A stretch of DNA of 64,000 nucleotides from positions 5,446,704-5,510,703 of the forward strand of contig NW_004955501.1 in assembly GCF_000276665.1 (NCBI RefSeq). Direction: 5' to 3'. The translations under genes were made by a program, and so were the position numbers. This document shows, piece by piece, positions 1 to 10,045 of the stretch. The DNA comes from Chinchilla lanigera (taxonomy: Eukaryota; Chordata; Mammalia; Rodentia; Chinchillidae). The notes below the pieces were generated by a model that saw only the letters and a list, made by a program, of their open reading frames with translations, was not told the origin of the DNA and did no database searches. Numbering within the stretch: position 1 is the first letter of the stretch; each line of letters begins with the position of its first letter.

Positions 1-120
1 TAATTTCCTACCACTTTGATTGTAACTCTGTATTGTCTGTACTATTCTTTTGCTATTTTGTAAAAGGCTGTCTGTCTGTTAATGTTTTCCTCCTTTTATT
101 TTTAAAATAAAAAAATAAAG
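1..120 (+). repeat. Possible L1 3' end, tail only
   Basis: T-rich text ending in an A-rich tail with AATAAA-like strings near 105-120. It resembles in composition and word order the last 100 bases of the complete L1 copy at 60.2-60.3 kb. The body lies outside the window, so this is a weak call. Confidence 0.3.
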
Positions 121-724
121 ATTAACAAAGACTGATCAAATAACATAAGAGGGGGCATAAATAGTTTGTTCTTATACTAAGGACACTGAGTAAGGGAGTA
201 GAGAGCCCTTTGAAATGGCTACTACGAAGCCCCAAACTTCATATGAATACCTCCTCAAAAGCAAGAATATCAGTCCCAACAGCCTGTGATTTTCACAGTT
301 TCATTTATATTCTATGTTTATGACCATACCACCTTTTCTCTTTTTTGCTTCCTTTCACTCTTAATTTTTAAGCTGTTACATTTATGCATCTTGCGAACCA
401 TTCTAAGTCTAGAACAGTATAAAATGAGTGAGGTACACATTAGAAATAACAACATAAAACAAAACAGAATTAAGAGATCATATCCTAATTAGGCACCTAA
501 CACATTAGGGCTTAACCAAGATGGCAATAGTAATGAACTTTGTGGCTTTCCTTATACACCATCAATTAAATTGCAATCTCCAGGAAAGTCCTTATTTTAC
601 AGAAAAGATGAGTTTAAGACAATCAGTGGGAATCTAGTGAGAAATATCATTTTCAAACATAGTAAATATTTGGAGTGTAAGTATACATGAAACTAGCTAG
701 TATGATTTATATATATATATATAA
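121..724. other. Unassigned AT-rich stretch
   Basis: No gene, RNA or repeat family recognised. Contains a short TA repeat near 710-722. The 68-codon plus-strand ORF here is hydrophobic, low in complexity and looks like chance. Confidence 0.5.
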
Positions 725-1085
725 ATAAATGCCCCTCAAAAGCCTCATGTGCTCACAGGCAGGTTTCTGAAAGGTGACCAGGTCATAGGTGTACTGTACT
801 TATTAGTAGATTAGTCCCTTGATGAGTTTATAGATAATTGTGTTGGGGGGGTGCTGGTTGGAAGAGGTTGCTCACTGGGGATACAACCTGCACTCCCACG
901 TTCACTCTGCTTCCTGTCCACTGTGCCATAAGTAGCTCTCCTCCACATGCCCTTCTGCCATGCTGTCCTGCACTGGAGTCAGCTGATCATGGACTGAACT
1001 GTGAGTCAAAATAAACCTCTGCTCCTTTAACTGTGGGTATCAGATATTGTGACTCAGTGGCAACAAGAACATGAATAAGATACTA
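725..1085 (+). repeat. MaLR-type solo LTR
   Basis: The layout is that of a MaLR LTR: a region with a polyadenylation signal (AATAAA near 1010), then a short U5 ending in a form of the family end 'ACTAATACA' (here ATAAGATACTA). The order of words (gaactgtgagtcaaaataaacc, then a ctgtgggtatcagatatt-like block) is what MaLR LTRs show. The left boundary is approximate and no internal region follows, so it is a solo LTR. Confidence 0.6.
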
Positions 1086-1240
1086 ATGAAGCAAAGAAAA
1101 GAAACTGTTTCTAGCTTTTATGGTTGTTCTAAATCCTTACAGCGACCTTACAAAATGTACTTACCTATTACAGAAGAACCTTCAGAATAGTCTACTTGGT
1201 TGCCAGCCATCAATAACCCCATAATTACATGAAAAATTCT

Positions 1241-1345
1241 AGGAGCTGGGATTTAGCTCAGCGGCACAGCACCTGCCTGGCAAGCACAAGGTCATGAGTT
1301 CAATTCCTGATACTGGAAGAAAAACAAAACAAAACAAAAAAAAAA
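1241..1345 (+). mobile_element. ID SINE (tRNA-derived)
   Basis: A tRNA-Ala-like head (GGGATTTAGCTCAGCGGCAC, A-box) and a B-box region (GAGTTCAATTCC) are followed by an A-rich tail. It is flanked by the perfect 10-bp target duplication GAAAAATTCT at 1231-1240 and 1346-1355, which fixes the ends. The head carries several changes from the younger copies in this window, so it is a moderately old insertion. Confidence 0.95.
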
Positions 1346-1359
1346 GAAAAATTCTGACG

Positions 1360-1886
1360 TGTGATCCCACCCACTGTAAGCCTTGTGAACAGTGAAACTA
1401 TGTCAAAATAGGCTTCTGTTAGTATAGCAATTTTCATTTTGAAATGATATTTTATTCCTAGAATGTTAAGTACAAATACTTATATATGGATATGTAATTG
1501 GTTTTTAATTTTAAAAAATTGGCCCTGTCATAAATGAAACAACTTGCTGAAAATAAGGCCAAAGAGCTATCAGTGAAATGTAGCCCATAAGTTTTAATTA
1601 AAGAACATGTACCCTATATTGAGGTCCTTTTTGTTTCTTTTTCAGTAAGAAAAAGCCTATGTCTGGAGCACGAAAAAACTGGATTTCTTCTGTACCAACT
1701 AGAACTAAACAATATCAAAACTAGTCAGAGGCAGAGATTAGGTTTAAACCACCAGAAGCAGATAAAATGCCACACTCTCAGAGTACTGTGATTTTTATGA
1801 TTTCCTAAGACAAATTTGGTTGTTTCTTCTATAAGGCAAAATATTAAAAACTGGCAAACTGCAATCATATGTAGAGTAAAATCCAC
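1360..1886. other. Unassigned
   Basis: AT-rich single-copy-looking sequence with no recognisable gene or repeat. Confidence 0.45.
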
Positions 1887-2504
1887 TTAACTACCAATGC
1901 TGAGAAGTGCAACATTGTAGCTAACTGAAAACTGAGTTAGCCGTGAATCGGGGAATCTCTGTGCACCAATGTGCATGGGTGTGTCTACAGGTCTATTTCT
2001 TCCTTTTTTTTTAAACAGGTCTATTTCTACATCACCTTGCACACACCTATAACTTCCAGATTCCAAGGAATTATAAAAGAACACATGGAAATAAATGCAG
2101 TGATAATTTATTTCACTCCATATATATAGCTTATATCCATATTCAGGGATCATGTCATTGCAGTTTGTCATTGAGGACACTCCAAAGGGTGAGATCATTT
2201 CTCTAAAGTTACTGTGTAGGACAAAGGCTTGGTTGGCCCTGCCTTCTAGAACCTGCCACTTGGAAAGAATCTGATTCCACTTTGCTGTCACAGGACTTTC
2301 AGGTCTTCCAAGACACTGCATGACAATCATGACTGTTTCACAGCTGGGAGAAAGTGTTAGTGCAAAGTCCTGGCTAGGAGAAACTCCAGTAAACTGACTT
2401 TGCCTTTGTTTATTATTTACATACTGTGTAGGTGATCTCCTAGCACAGCCTTTTTGGTAAAAAAGTAAGCAGCATCTTAAAGAACATGATTTCATCAACA
2501 CCAT
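1887..2504 (-). CDS. Unassigned 205-codon ORF, coding status unknown
   Basis: This is the longest ORF in the window that does not cross the assembly gap. I do not recognise the product. No signal peptide, membrane segment, zinc-binding pattern or repeat domain is evident; a Tyr/Ile-rich stretch lies around residues 125-145 and a Lys/Arg patch around residues 164-170. The region coding the patch holds a 14-bp direct repeat (ACAGGTCTATTTCT at 1987-2000 and 2015-2028) with a run of T between, which is more like non-coding drift than a conserved exon. A possible minus-strand 3' splice site (TTTTTTTATAG near 2550) lies upstream, but the frame there soon meets a stop. It is on the same strand as the predicted leftward gene at 28.2 kb, so a far 3' exon is conceivable. 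A chance ORF or decayed repeat is equally possible. Confidence 0.2.
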   Translation of the reverse strand: MVLMKSCSLRCCLLFYQKGCARRSPTQYVNNKQRQSQFTGVSPSQDFALTLSPSCETVMIVMQCLGRPESPVTAKWNQILSKWQVLEGRANQAFVLHSNFREMISPFGVSSMTNCNDMIPEYGYKLYIWSEINYHCIYFHVFFYNSLESGSYRCVQGDVEIDLFKKKGRNRPVDTPMHIGAQRFPDSRLTQFSVSYNVALLSIGS

Positions 2505-3107
2505 TTCTACCTCACTCCATCTCTGATATCTCTACTACATGCTGGAATTTTCTATAAAAAAAGTTTCTTTATTTAAGCAGCCTTTATACTCACACTTACT
2601 TCTTCCTTCACTTTGTTTTTAAGACTATCTGAGAGGTCCCCTTACATATACAGTAGACCTTTAAACGTGAATGGTTGTAACAATTCATGCTTCCTAAAGT
2701 GACATTTCTACATGTATGTCTGCGAAAGAAGTAGGATTCTGGAAAGAATTAAAGTTAGGTCCCATTGGTAAATCCTGAATCTCTTCATTTATAAGAGCAT
2801 TTTAGGTCAACAGGCTATGATAAAGAGGGCAAAGACAGCGGCATCTATCTACAGGGAGTCAGCAAGCACTTGTAGAAGACTTCTTTCTGAATTTTAAATC
2901 CAGTGCTCACAAAGACTTAAACACAAATTAATTTCCTCAAAGTAGACTACATACAGGTTACTTTATATGTTCAGTTCCTTTTGGCTTGCACCATGGAATG
3001 CCTTCTGGATTGAGAAGAAAATAAAACTGAATGGATTTTAGGTTGGCAGAAGTGATGTCTGGGTTTAGATGAAATACCTTCCCACAGACAGTACCCTGAG
3101 TAGAGAT
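2505..3107. other. Unassigned
   Basis: No gene or repeat recognised. The 62-codon minus ORF near 3 kb has no recognisable features. Confidence 0.45.
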
Positions 3108-3115
3108 ATCCTACA

Positions 3116-3305
3116 GCAGTGATGGTGAACCTTTTAGAAACCAAGTGTCCAAACTGCAACCCAGAACCCCTAATTTATTACAAAGTGCCAGTACTGCAAT
3201 TAAACCTGAATACTGAGGTTTTAGTTTAGAAAAAACAACTCATACATTAACAATTTTTGTTTTAGAAGAAAAATACAACATGCATGCCATAGGTTCACCA
3301 CCACC
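3116..3305 (+). mobile_element. Small non-autonomous hAT element
   Basis: About 190 bp bounded by imperfect terminal inverted repeats: the left end reads CAGTGATGGTGAACC and the right end GGTTCACCACCACC. It is flanked by the perfect 8-bp direct repeat ATCCTACA at 3108-3115 and 3306-3313. An 8-bp duplication with CAG-starting ends is diagnostic of the hAT superfamily. In a register shifted by one base the element starts exactly with CAG (3117) and the duplication is 7 of 8. There is no transposase ORF, so it was mobilised in trans. From memory the body resembles the hAT group with ends like CAGTGATGGCGAACC, with CpGs decayed to TpG/CpA; the exact family needs a database search. Confidence 0.8.
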
Positions 3306-3389
3306 ATCCTACATGGTATCATCACGCATGTGGTGCTCTCAGACTGGCATCTATTGCAGCTTTCATCTGCCCAAACACAAGAAACACAG

Positions 3390-3491
3390 GACCAGGGATA
3401 AAGCTCAGCAGCACAAGTGCCTGCCTGGCAAGTGTAGGGTTCTGAATTCAATTCCCAGTAAAAAAACAAAACAAAACAAAAAACAAAAACC
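3390..3491 (+). mobile_element. ID SINE
   Basis: Diverged ID head (GGGATAAAGCTCAGCAGCAC) with a CAAAA-rich tail. The 12-bp target duplication CAAGAAACACAG is present at 3378-3389 and 3492-3503. It inserted about 80 bp downstream of the hAT element. Confidence 0.93.
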
Positions 3492-3614
3492 CAAGAAACA
3501 CAGATGGGTAAGCAGGAAGGAAAGACACAAGATACAGAGAAGGTCTCTTTATCCAGCAAGAGTAATCAGCAGAAATATGGCACAGTCAAAGGGGATACTC
3601 TCTATGTAGTGAAA

Positions 3615-3640
3615 TATGTGATGTGATGTGATGTGACATG
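3615..3640. repeat. Short GTGAT tandem repeat
   Basis: About four to five units of a GTGAT pentamer, the last imperfect. Confidence 0.8.
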
Positions 3641-5855
3641 ATCCACAGAGTTGTAGAAAGCAGGAGAGCTTTCCATGACCTCTCCTGCTCTTTACAATTC
3701 CCTGGGCAGGGTAAGGATGAGCTATGAGCACCTGGAAGTAAAGACAACTCCTCCCCTGGCTGGTGTTAAGAAGGAACCCTACACATTCTATATAAGACTA
3801 TGCCTCAGGTAGAAGTCAGTTGGAGACCCCAAACCTTGGGTGCTGCCCTTCTTTATCCTACTACCTAGACCCTTGGGAATACCTGGACTAAGCGCACCAC
3901 ACCTTTCATCCCCGAAAACAAAACACATAGGGAGACGCCGAGGACTACCAGGATGTAGGAGGACCATTTTCCCTAAGGACACTGCTCACCACCCTCACTC
4001 AGCCCACTTAAGTGGTAACTATTTTCTCTCTATATTCCCTGAACTTTGGGGTTTAGAGGTGGAGTGGGTGTCTTTACCACTTCTTTTCAGCACATTTAGA
4101 CCATTATTCCTCCCATCCTCTTATGTAAAGTTCTGACGGTGAATCATGCAAAAGCATTCAAAATCAGTCTCTCCTACCCACTACCTCTCATTCTGGAAAG
4201 ACCTTCATTCCTGGCTCCTTGTCACCCTTTACTATTTCTCAGTATCCACACAGATGATCTTTTTGATACTATAGCTTCTTAGTCCTTGTCCTCAACATCA
4301 ACTCCAAGGTCATGTATCAGTCTTTAACTCAAATTCTTCCTTATTACTCTCCAGCTACCATCTCTTCTCTGTCAATCCTCTGCCTTCTGTATCTCAACTT
4401 CAGAAAACATCTGACCCCAGGGAAACCTGTGACCCACAGTTTACCATTTTCCACTGTCCCTCACCTTCCTCATATCTAACCTCAACTCTTCAGTTTAGGT
4501 CAACTGTCACAACTACTCCCTGCCACATATCTTGAACTCTTTCCCCACCCAAGTGAGGATCTACTCACTTGGCAAAGCCACAACCTTCGCACGCAGGCCC
4601 AGAGGGAGAAAAAACACACAACTCTGTTGAATTTTTCACTCTAAATTCATCATCTGGAACCACAATGTGCCCTGAACATTCCCTAGGCACTTGGCAAAAA
4701 TCCTCAGAAGTGTTGCCTTTAATATTTTTCCTGTTCTTCTCTCTTACAAACAAAGGAGCTGGCCTATTCTTTGTAGAAGTGAACTAACATTAAGTAACAT
4801 CACTAGACCTCAGACTATAGTAAATTTAATTCTGCAAAAGTATACTTCCTATGAGACTTACTTGCCATTTCTAAGGTGGCATAAAAGTCCTAACTGACAA
4901 TATTCTTCCAAAGATTCTCCTTAGGTTCCCCTTCCAAAGAAACCCCACACATATTTTTAGAAATGGCTTATGGAAAGCCACAGAAAATATAGAAAATATG
5001 TGGCACATATTTTTAGAAATGGCTTATGGGTGGAAGCAGAATACACACCAGTTTCAGCCCACTAACCAATTTCCTTCAAACCTACCCAATTTTTAAGACT
5101 ATGAGCTCATACATACCAGCCCAAAAGAATGTTCACTTGCTACAGACAGGTGTTTTCACTCTCAGAGGCTAAAGAAAATTGAGACAACTTAAAATAATAA
5201 GGTGTTAGAGGGGAGTCAACAAAATTATCAAAAACTAAGTTTTCCTAGCTTGTATATCGGGTCAAAGGGTTATGATTTTCCATTGTCAAAGAAATAAAAT
5301 ACTACTGCTGGAGGAAAATATCCACATCAAAAAAACAGGTCTAAGGAATGAATAAGCACTAACTTTATTTGCAAAGCTAGTAAGTGACCTTTTCTCCTAG
5401 AAAATGTGTTCTCTAATTCTCTGCCCATGTAAAAGCCTTGGTGGCCATGCTATGAGATGTAAAGTGTAGGATTTTAGGACATCTAATGAATGAAATTGCT
5501 AGTTCCTTTTAAATATAAGTGCCCCAACTGGTAGCAATGCTCAGTTAAATGGTACTAGAAGCCCACAGATGGGGCCAAAATTCTTCCTGCAGTGTGAAGC
5601 ACTCACTTCATATGTGGGTAAAGAGTGAAGATAAAATGATAAACTTGAATACACATGCCAAACCTTCCCCTCAGCAGGTGCTTACATATTCCACACCATA
5701 GCTGTTTTGATAATGTGCTCACTTGGAATTATTCTAGACTTTAAGATTCTTGGGAATAAGGACACTCCTCAGAGATCATGTGCCAAATGACATACACACC
5801 TGAATTTCATAAATGCTCTATAAAACCAATGTCTAGTCCTCTCCACTCAAACTCT
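3641..5855. other. Unassigned stretch with one 26-bp direct repeat
   Basis: No gene recognised; ORFs here are 60-100 codons, overlap on both strands and look random. A 26-bp exact repeat starting CACATATTTTTAG occurs at 4948-4973 and 5004-5029, 56 bp apart. Confidence 0.5.
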
Positions 5856-5859
5856 GCCT

Positions 5860-6065
5860 TGTTTTGAACAATGCTACTGTATGCTTTATGAAGATGTACG
5901 AGAGATGCTCAAAGTTCCAAACACTGATGATAGGGAGAGGGAAATGTTAACCACCAAGACGTGATCAGGGCAAACTGTATGCATGTGCTGAAATATCACA
6001 CTGTAACCCCATTCATATGTGCAACTAATACATGCTAAAAATAAAGACATTTTAAAATAAAGGAT
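5860..6065 (+). repeat. L1 3' UTR fragment
   Basis: Contains the typical old-L1 3' end order: an atcacactgtaaccccat-like block, a 'tatgtgcaact' word, then an A-rich AAAATAAAG tail. Truncated, no coding potential. Confidence 0.55.
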
Positions 6066-6149
6066 GCTGAAAATATTGGGTTAGTAGGGCCAGGCATGTT
6101 TTAGATAGTGTTTTTGCTTTTCAGAATGAACATTTTTACTGTGCAAATA

Positions 6150-6720
6150 TTCAAACTACACAGCAGAACACTAAAATAAAAACATACTTTGAAAAGAACA
6201 CTGTTAAGATTCTGTTAAACATTCCTTGTATGTTTACATACATGCATGCACTTATAAATAATTATAATACATTGATGAGTACTTACTATGTATGACATTC
6301 TATCAGAATTGCTTTATCTTAGTGATATGTCATGGATATCTTCTCATTAAAAATGAAGAACTACCATATCATTTTAATGGATAGATAGTATTCATACACA
6401 CTATCTCTCATTATTTAGTAACAAGTATCCTAGTTTTTTCTTACAAATACAAACCTCCCATGAGTATTTCTGTGCATCCCTCTTTTCACAACTGTGGATT
6501 ATCTGCTCTGGACACACACTAGAAGCTGAACTGCTGGGTCAGTGTGTGCATGTGTTTATGTTGTCAAATTGCCCTCCAGTTATAACAACATGGACCCAGC
6601 CAACCATAGTGCTTGCAAGGCCCCTACTCTTGCCAACACGATTATGGTGAACTTTATAATCACTGCCAATGTACTTATTTCTCCCTCTAGTCTGAGACAT
6701 TAACCAACACACTACAAATA
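6150..6720 (-). repeat. Old L1 fragment, antisense
   Basis: The plus strand reads like the reverse complement of an L1M/HAL1-type 3' region: words equivalent to 'gctgaactgctgggtca' and 'caaattgccctccag' followed by a 'cttgccaacac' block. Strongly diverged and without an ORF. Confidence 0.55.
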
Positions 6721-6905
6721 TTTTTCAGTTAGTCACATCTTTTAACCTTGTTTATAGTAATTTCATTATATATAAGCTTGTAATTCTTATATTGTAAAAT
6801 GGGAATTTTTAAAGTTTTTCTCTTTCATAATATATGTGGGAAGATTCCCTCACTTCAAAATATTAAAAATCCTCAATAGTTTCTACTATTACCATTATTC
6901 TTAAC

Positions 6906-7083
6906 TTGGGGAAGTGGTACTAGAGATTGAACCCAGGACCTTTGCACTGAGCTACATCCCAAGACTTCTGAGACAGGGTCTTGCTAACTCACTAAGCTGA
7001 CCAGGCTGGGCTCCAATTTGTGATCCTTCTGGCTCAGCTTCCCAGTGCTGAGATTATGGATGTGTACCACCATGCCTGCCTTA
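6906..7083 (-). mobile_element. B1-ID composite SINE
   Basis: Read on the minus strand, a B1 monomer (7SL-derived; the plus strand shows gagacagggtcttgct and cttcccagtgctgagatta) is followed by a degenerate ID-like segment (plus: gagattgaacccagg, tgagctacatccc). Fused B1-dID units are typical of squirrel-, dormouse- and beaver-related rodents, which supports the lineage guess. Confidence 0.75.
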
Positions 7084-7089
7084 TTCTTA

Positions 7090-8365
7090 ACTTTTATATG
7101 CTCAGAAATCTCTCTGAAATTCTGATGCAACCAGAAGCATGCAGAAAAATGCTCTTTTAAAAATTTTTAACAAAGAATGCAACTTATTAAGAATTTAATG
7201 GACAGGGACAGGAACAGAAGCCTGTGTTGGTCAGCAGCAACAAAGGATTCCTAGACTCTGAGACAAGAGGAAAGGGCTTATATTCTATACCAGACAAGGG
7301 TGTGTATGTGGGCTTTGTCAAAGACTATTAACACGTCAGAGGTTAGTTAAGAAACAGTCCAGACATCAGTAACTGGCACCAGATGCTTAGCTGTCTTTAA
7401 GATTTTATGGGATAGGGTTTAGAATGCAGATTTATCTGGTGGACAAGATAGTGGTTATCACCAAGATGCAAAGCCAGAAAATTCTAAAGTTTCTTCCCTT
7501 AAGTACATTAATACAATTATTTACAGAGTTTACAAAAGTGCTCTTGAATGTAAAAAATTTTGTAGGCAATTTCACACAGATCAAAAAATTCATTAACCAA
7601 ATTAATGAGATTCATGGGGATTAAGGCATCCCTTATATACGATTTTGGGCAAATGATATTTTCTGTATCTGTTATATTTATCTGCAAATTAATATAGAAT
7701 GATAAGCATTCTACCTGATAGAACCTGTACAAATATGATACAGAATACCCAGAATACTATAGATATAGAACTCTATCTCTACAGGGTAAGCCAGCTCCCT
7801 TCCAATATCTCCCTCCTGTGGGCTCTATCCCTGCCACCTTGCTTCTTTACACATGCATATCATATGAACAAGTGTGAGTAACCTCTAAAGAGGAGTTGTC
7901 TTTAGTTTTTCCCAGCTGGCATGTCTGGCTGGGCCCACATGCATAAAGAAAGAATGACAAAATACTTCTTTCCATTTTCAAATGGACAGCCTCTAGGATC
8001 ACCTCCGACAGCCTCAGAGGTTTATTCTTTATTTTTAAATTTTTATTAAGGTCCTGCCTTACCCATCACTTATCTTTTGGCCACTCTTGATTTCTCTAAA
8101 TCCTGGGTCTTTAATTTTTATCATTCTGTAGGAAAAGGTTTAAAATAAAATCCTAGGGGGTTAAAAAGAATTTTAAAAATTAAGCTTATAAAGGACAAAC
8201 TATCACAGGCGTGAGAGAATTAACAAGAAGAGACCCCGTAACTACTGTAGAAGGAGATATAAAGTACTCAAACATTTTATATTACCTCATAAATAGCAGG
8301 TAAGGAAAAAAAGTCCATACGGTTTCTCATTATCAAAACTTTATCAGTAAATATTTTGTACCCAA
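7090..8365. other. Unassigned, possibly decayed LTR/ERV DNA
   Basis: AT-rich, no gene. The 7.2-8.1 kb portion has the look of an old retroviral or LTR remnant, but I cannot assign a family. Two overlapping 60-70-codon ORFs near 7.4-7.9 kb are not credible genes. Confidence 0.35.
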
Positions 8366-8367
8366 GT

Positions 8368-8715
8368 CAGTCTAGGCTGATACAACAAAGCAAAACAGAC
8401 ACAGCTTACTAACAACAGAAATTTCTTATAGATCTAAAGGTTAGAAATCTACAGTCAAGGTGCTACCTGGCCAGGTTCTGATGAGGGCCCTCTTCCAGCT
8501 TGCAGACTGCTGACTTCTCAACGCAGCCTCATGTGACAGAAAGAGGACTAGCTGGCCTCCTGGCCCCTGACTGTAAGGGCATACTAATCTCATTCATAAG
8601 GCTCTATTCTCTTGACCTAATTCCCTCCCAAAGCTCCCACCTCTAAATATCACCACATTAAGGATTAGATTTCAGCATATGAATTTGGGAGAGGACAAGC
8701 AGTTCATGACAATTA
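8368..8715 (-). repeat. MLT1/MST-like MaLR LTR, antisense
   Basis: The plus strand reads as the reverse complement of a MaLR LTR: the U5/R end comes first (aacagaaatttctta, tcaaggtgct), then the conserved U3 words 'ccctcccaaagctcccacctc' and 'agcatatgaatttggg'. Diverged and internally incomplete. Confidence 0.65.
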
Positions 8716-8869
8716 TCAAAATGTAAGCTATTCATGAACTAGCTAAACTATGTATCCCGGTGGGATTCAACGTCATCAAAATACTTTAGTCGTGATTGTT
8801 TTCAGTTTCCCCATAAAACTCAGAAATGGTCCCAGGGTAGGGCAGAAATCTGAGTTCCAGGCTATGCTC

Positions 8870-9235
8870 CACTATTCAAAAGCCACTATTCAAGAGTCTT
8901 GGACAAGTTCCTTCCTTCTCTGGCAGATAAATGTCAGCTTAAATATCACATCCTCAGGCCAGGGATATAGCAAAGTGGCACGAGTGCCTGCCTGGCAAAC
9001 ACAAGGTCCTGAGTTTGATTCCCGGTATTAAAAAAAAAAAAAAAAGAAGAAGAAAACATCACATCCTCATAAAAACCTTCCTGAGCCCTAAGGCAGCTCT
9101 CCACTATGGGTTTCTGGATCCCTCATCACATCTGTAACTATCTGTTCACAGTCTGTGTTTTCCACTTGATGGTAAGCTCTGCACCTGTGTTCACTCTAGA
9201 CCCTGGCTCCTTACACAGTGCCTGGCACAGAAGTG
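8870..9235 (+). repeat. L2 3' end fragment
   Basis: LINE-2 3' words in order: 'aatatcacatcctca', 'accttcctgagccc', 'gatggtaagctctg', 'cacagtgcctggcacag'. The element is split by an ID SINE at 8957-9057. Confidence 0.7.
8957..9057 (+). mobile_element. ID SINE inside L2
   Basis: ID head (GGGATATAGCAAAGTGGCAC) and A tail. The 12-bp duplication ATCACATCCTCA is at 8945-8956 and 9058-9069 and consists of L2 sequence, proving insertion into the L2. The A-box is altered (AGCAAAG for AGCTCAG). Confidence 0.95.
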
Positions 9236-9239
9236 ATAA

Positions 9240-9925
9240 AGAAAATGAGGGAGAGGAGGATGAATAAATAAACTGATGATCAAAAACTGAGGTGGTGAAC
9301 CAGAACACCTTTAGTGTACATTTAGATGCTAATGCAGTAAGGATATTTCTTCCTGTTGAATTCTGTAAGTTTTTGGGTCTAATTAGGTTAAAACATTTAG
9401 GATCACACAGAAAAAAAAAAGAGTGGCTAAGGATACATGAGAATCAGGTCCTGTTCCTGCTCTTCAAAGAAATAGGTCTGGCTAGGAAAAGAAATTCATT
9501 AAATAACTAGGACAAAAGAACAGATCACATTTAATGAAAGCAATGATTTTACCAGTGTAATGGAAAACTCAAGTCTCCAAGTGAGTGATCTCAGAAAAGA
9601 AGTTATGCTAGACAATCTTTCTGATTATGAATCTCATTCAAGGTCTCTAAGTGAGAACATACTACAGAGATGCGTGACCTACTTCTCTGAAGCCATACAA
9701 CTAATGTCATACCTATGGAAAGAATCTAGGCCTCACCCACTCCTGTACTGAAAGGAAGGAAGCACTCTAAGTCCCAGGGTTACAAGATAGGAAAGGTTAA
9801 GGTCCAGCCCAACAGATAAGGAAAGATGTGGCAAAATCAATTCCAAGGCAAATTGCTTTGGAAGAATGAAGAATTTGGATCCTTCCTGAAAAATGTCACT
9901 CCAAGGAAAACGAAGCAAGCCACTA
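9240..9925. other. Unassigned
   Basis: No gene recognised. The short ORFs at 9292-9751 show no domain. Confidence 0.4.
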
Positions 9926-9929
9926 CTGA

Positions 9930-10045
9930 CATATAACTGTGTAGCAGAACTGCAAGAACTAAGAACTGCGAGAAGTAAGTTTCTGTTGTTTATAAGCCAC
10001 CCAATTTTTGTTTATATTTTGTGATAGCAGCCTTAAAACAACTAC
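9930..10045 (+). repeat. MLT1 LTR 3' portion
   Basis: Contains the conserved MLT1 end: 'agtaagtttctgttgttta', 'aagccacccaattttt', 'gtgatagcagcc'. The upstream LTR portion is too diverged to delimit but may extend to about 9.75 kb. Confidence 0.65.
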
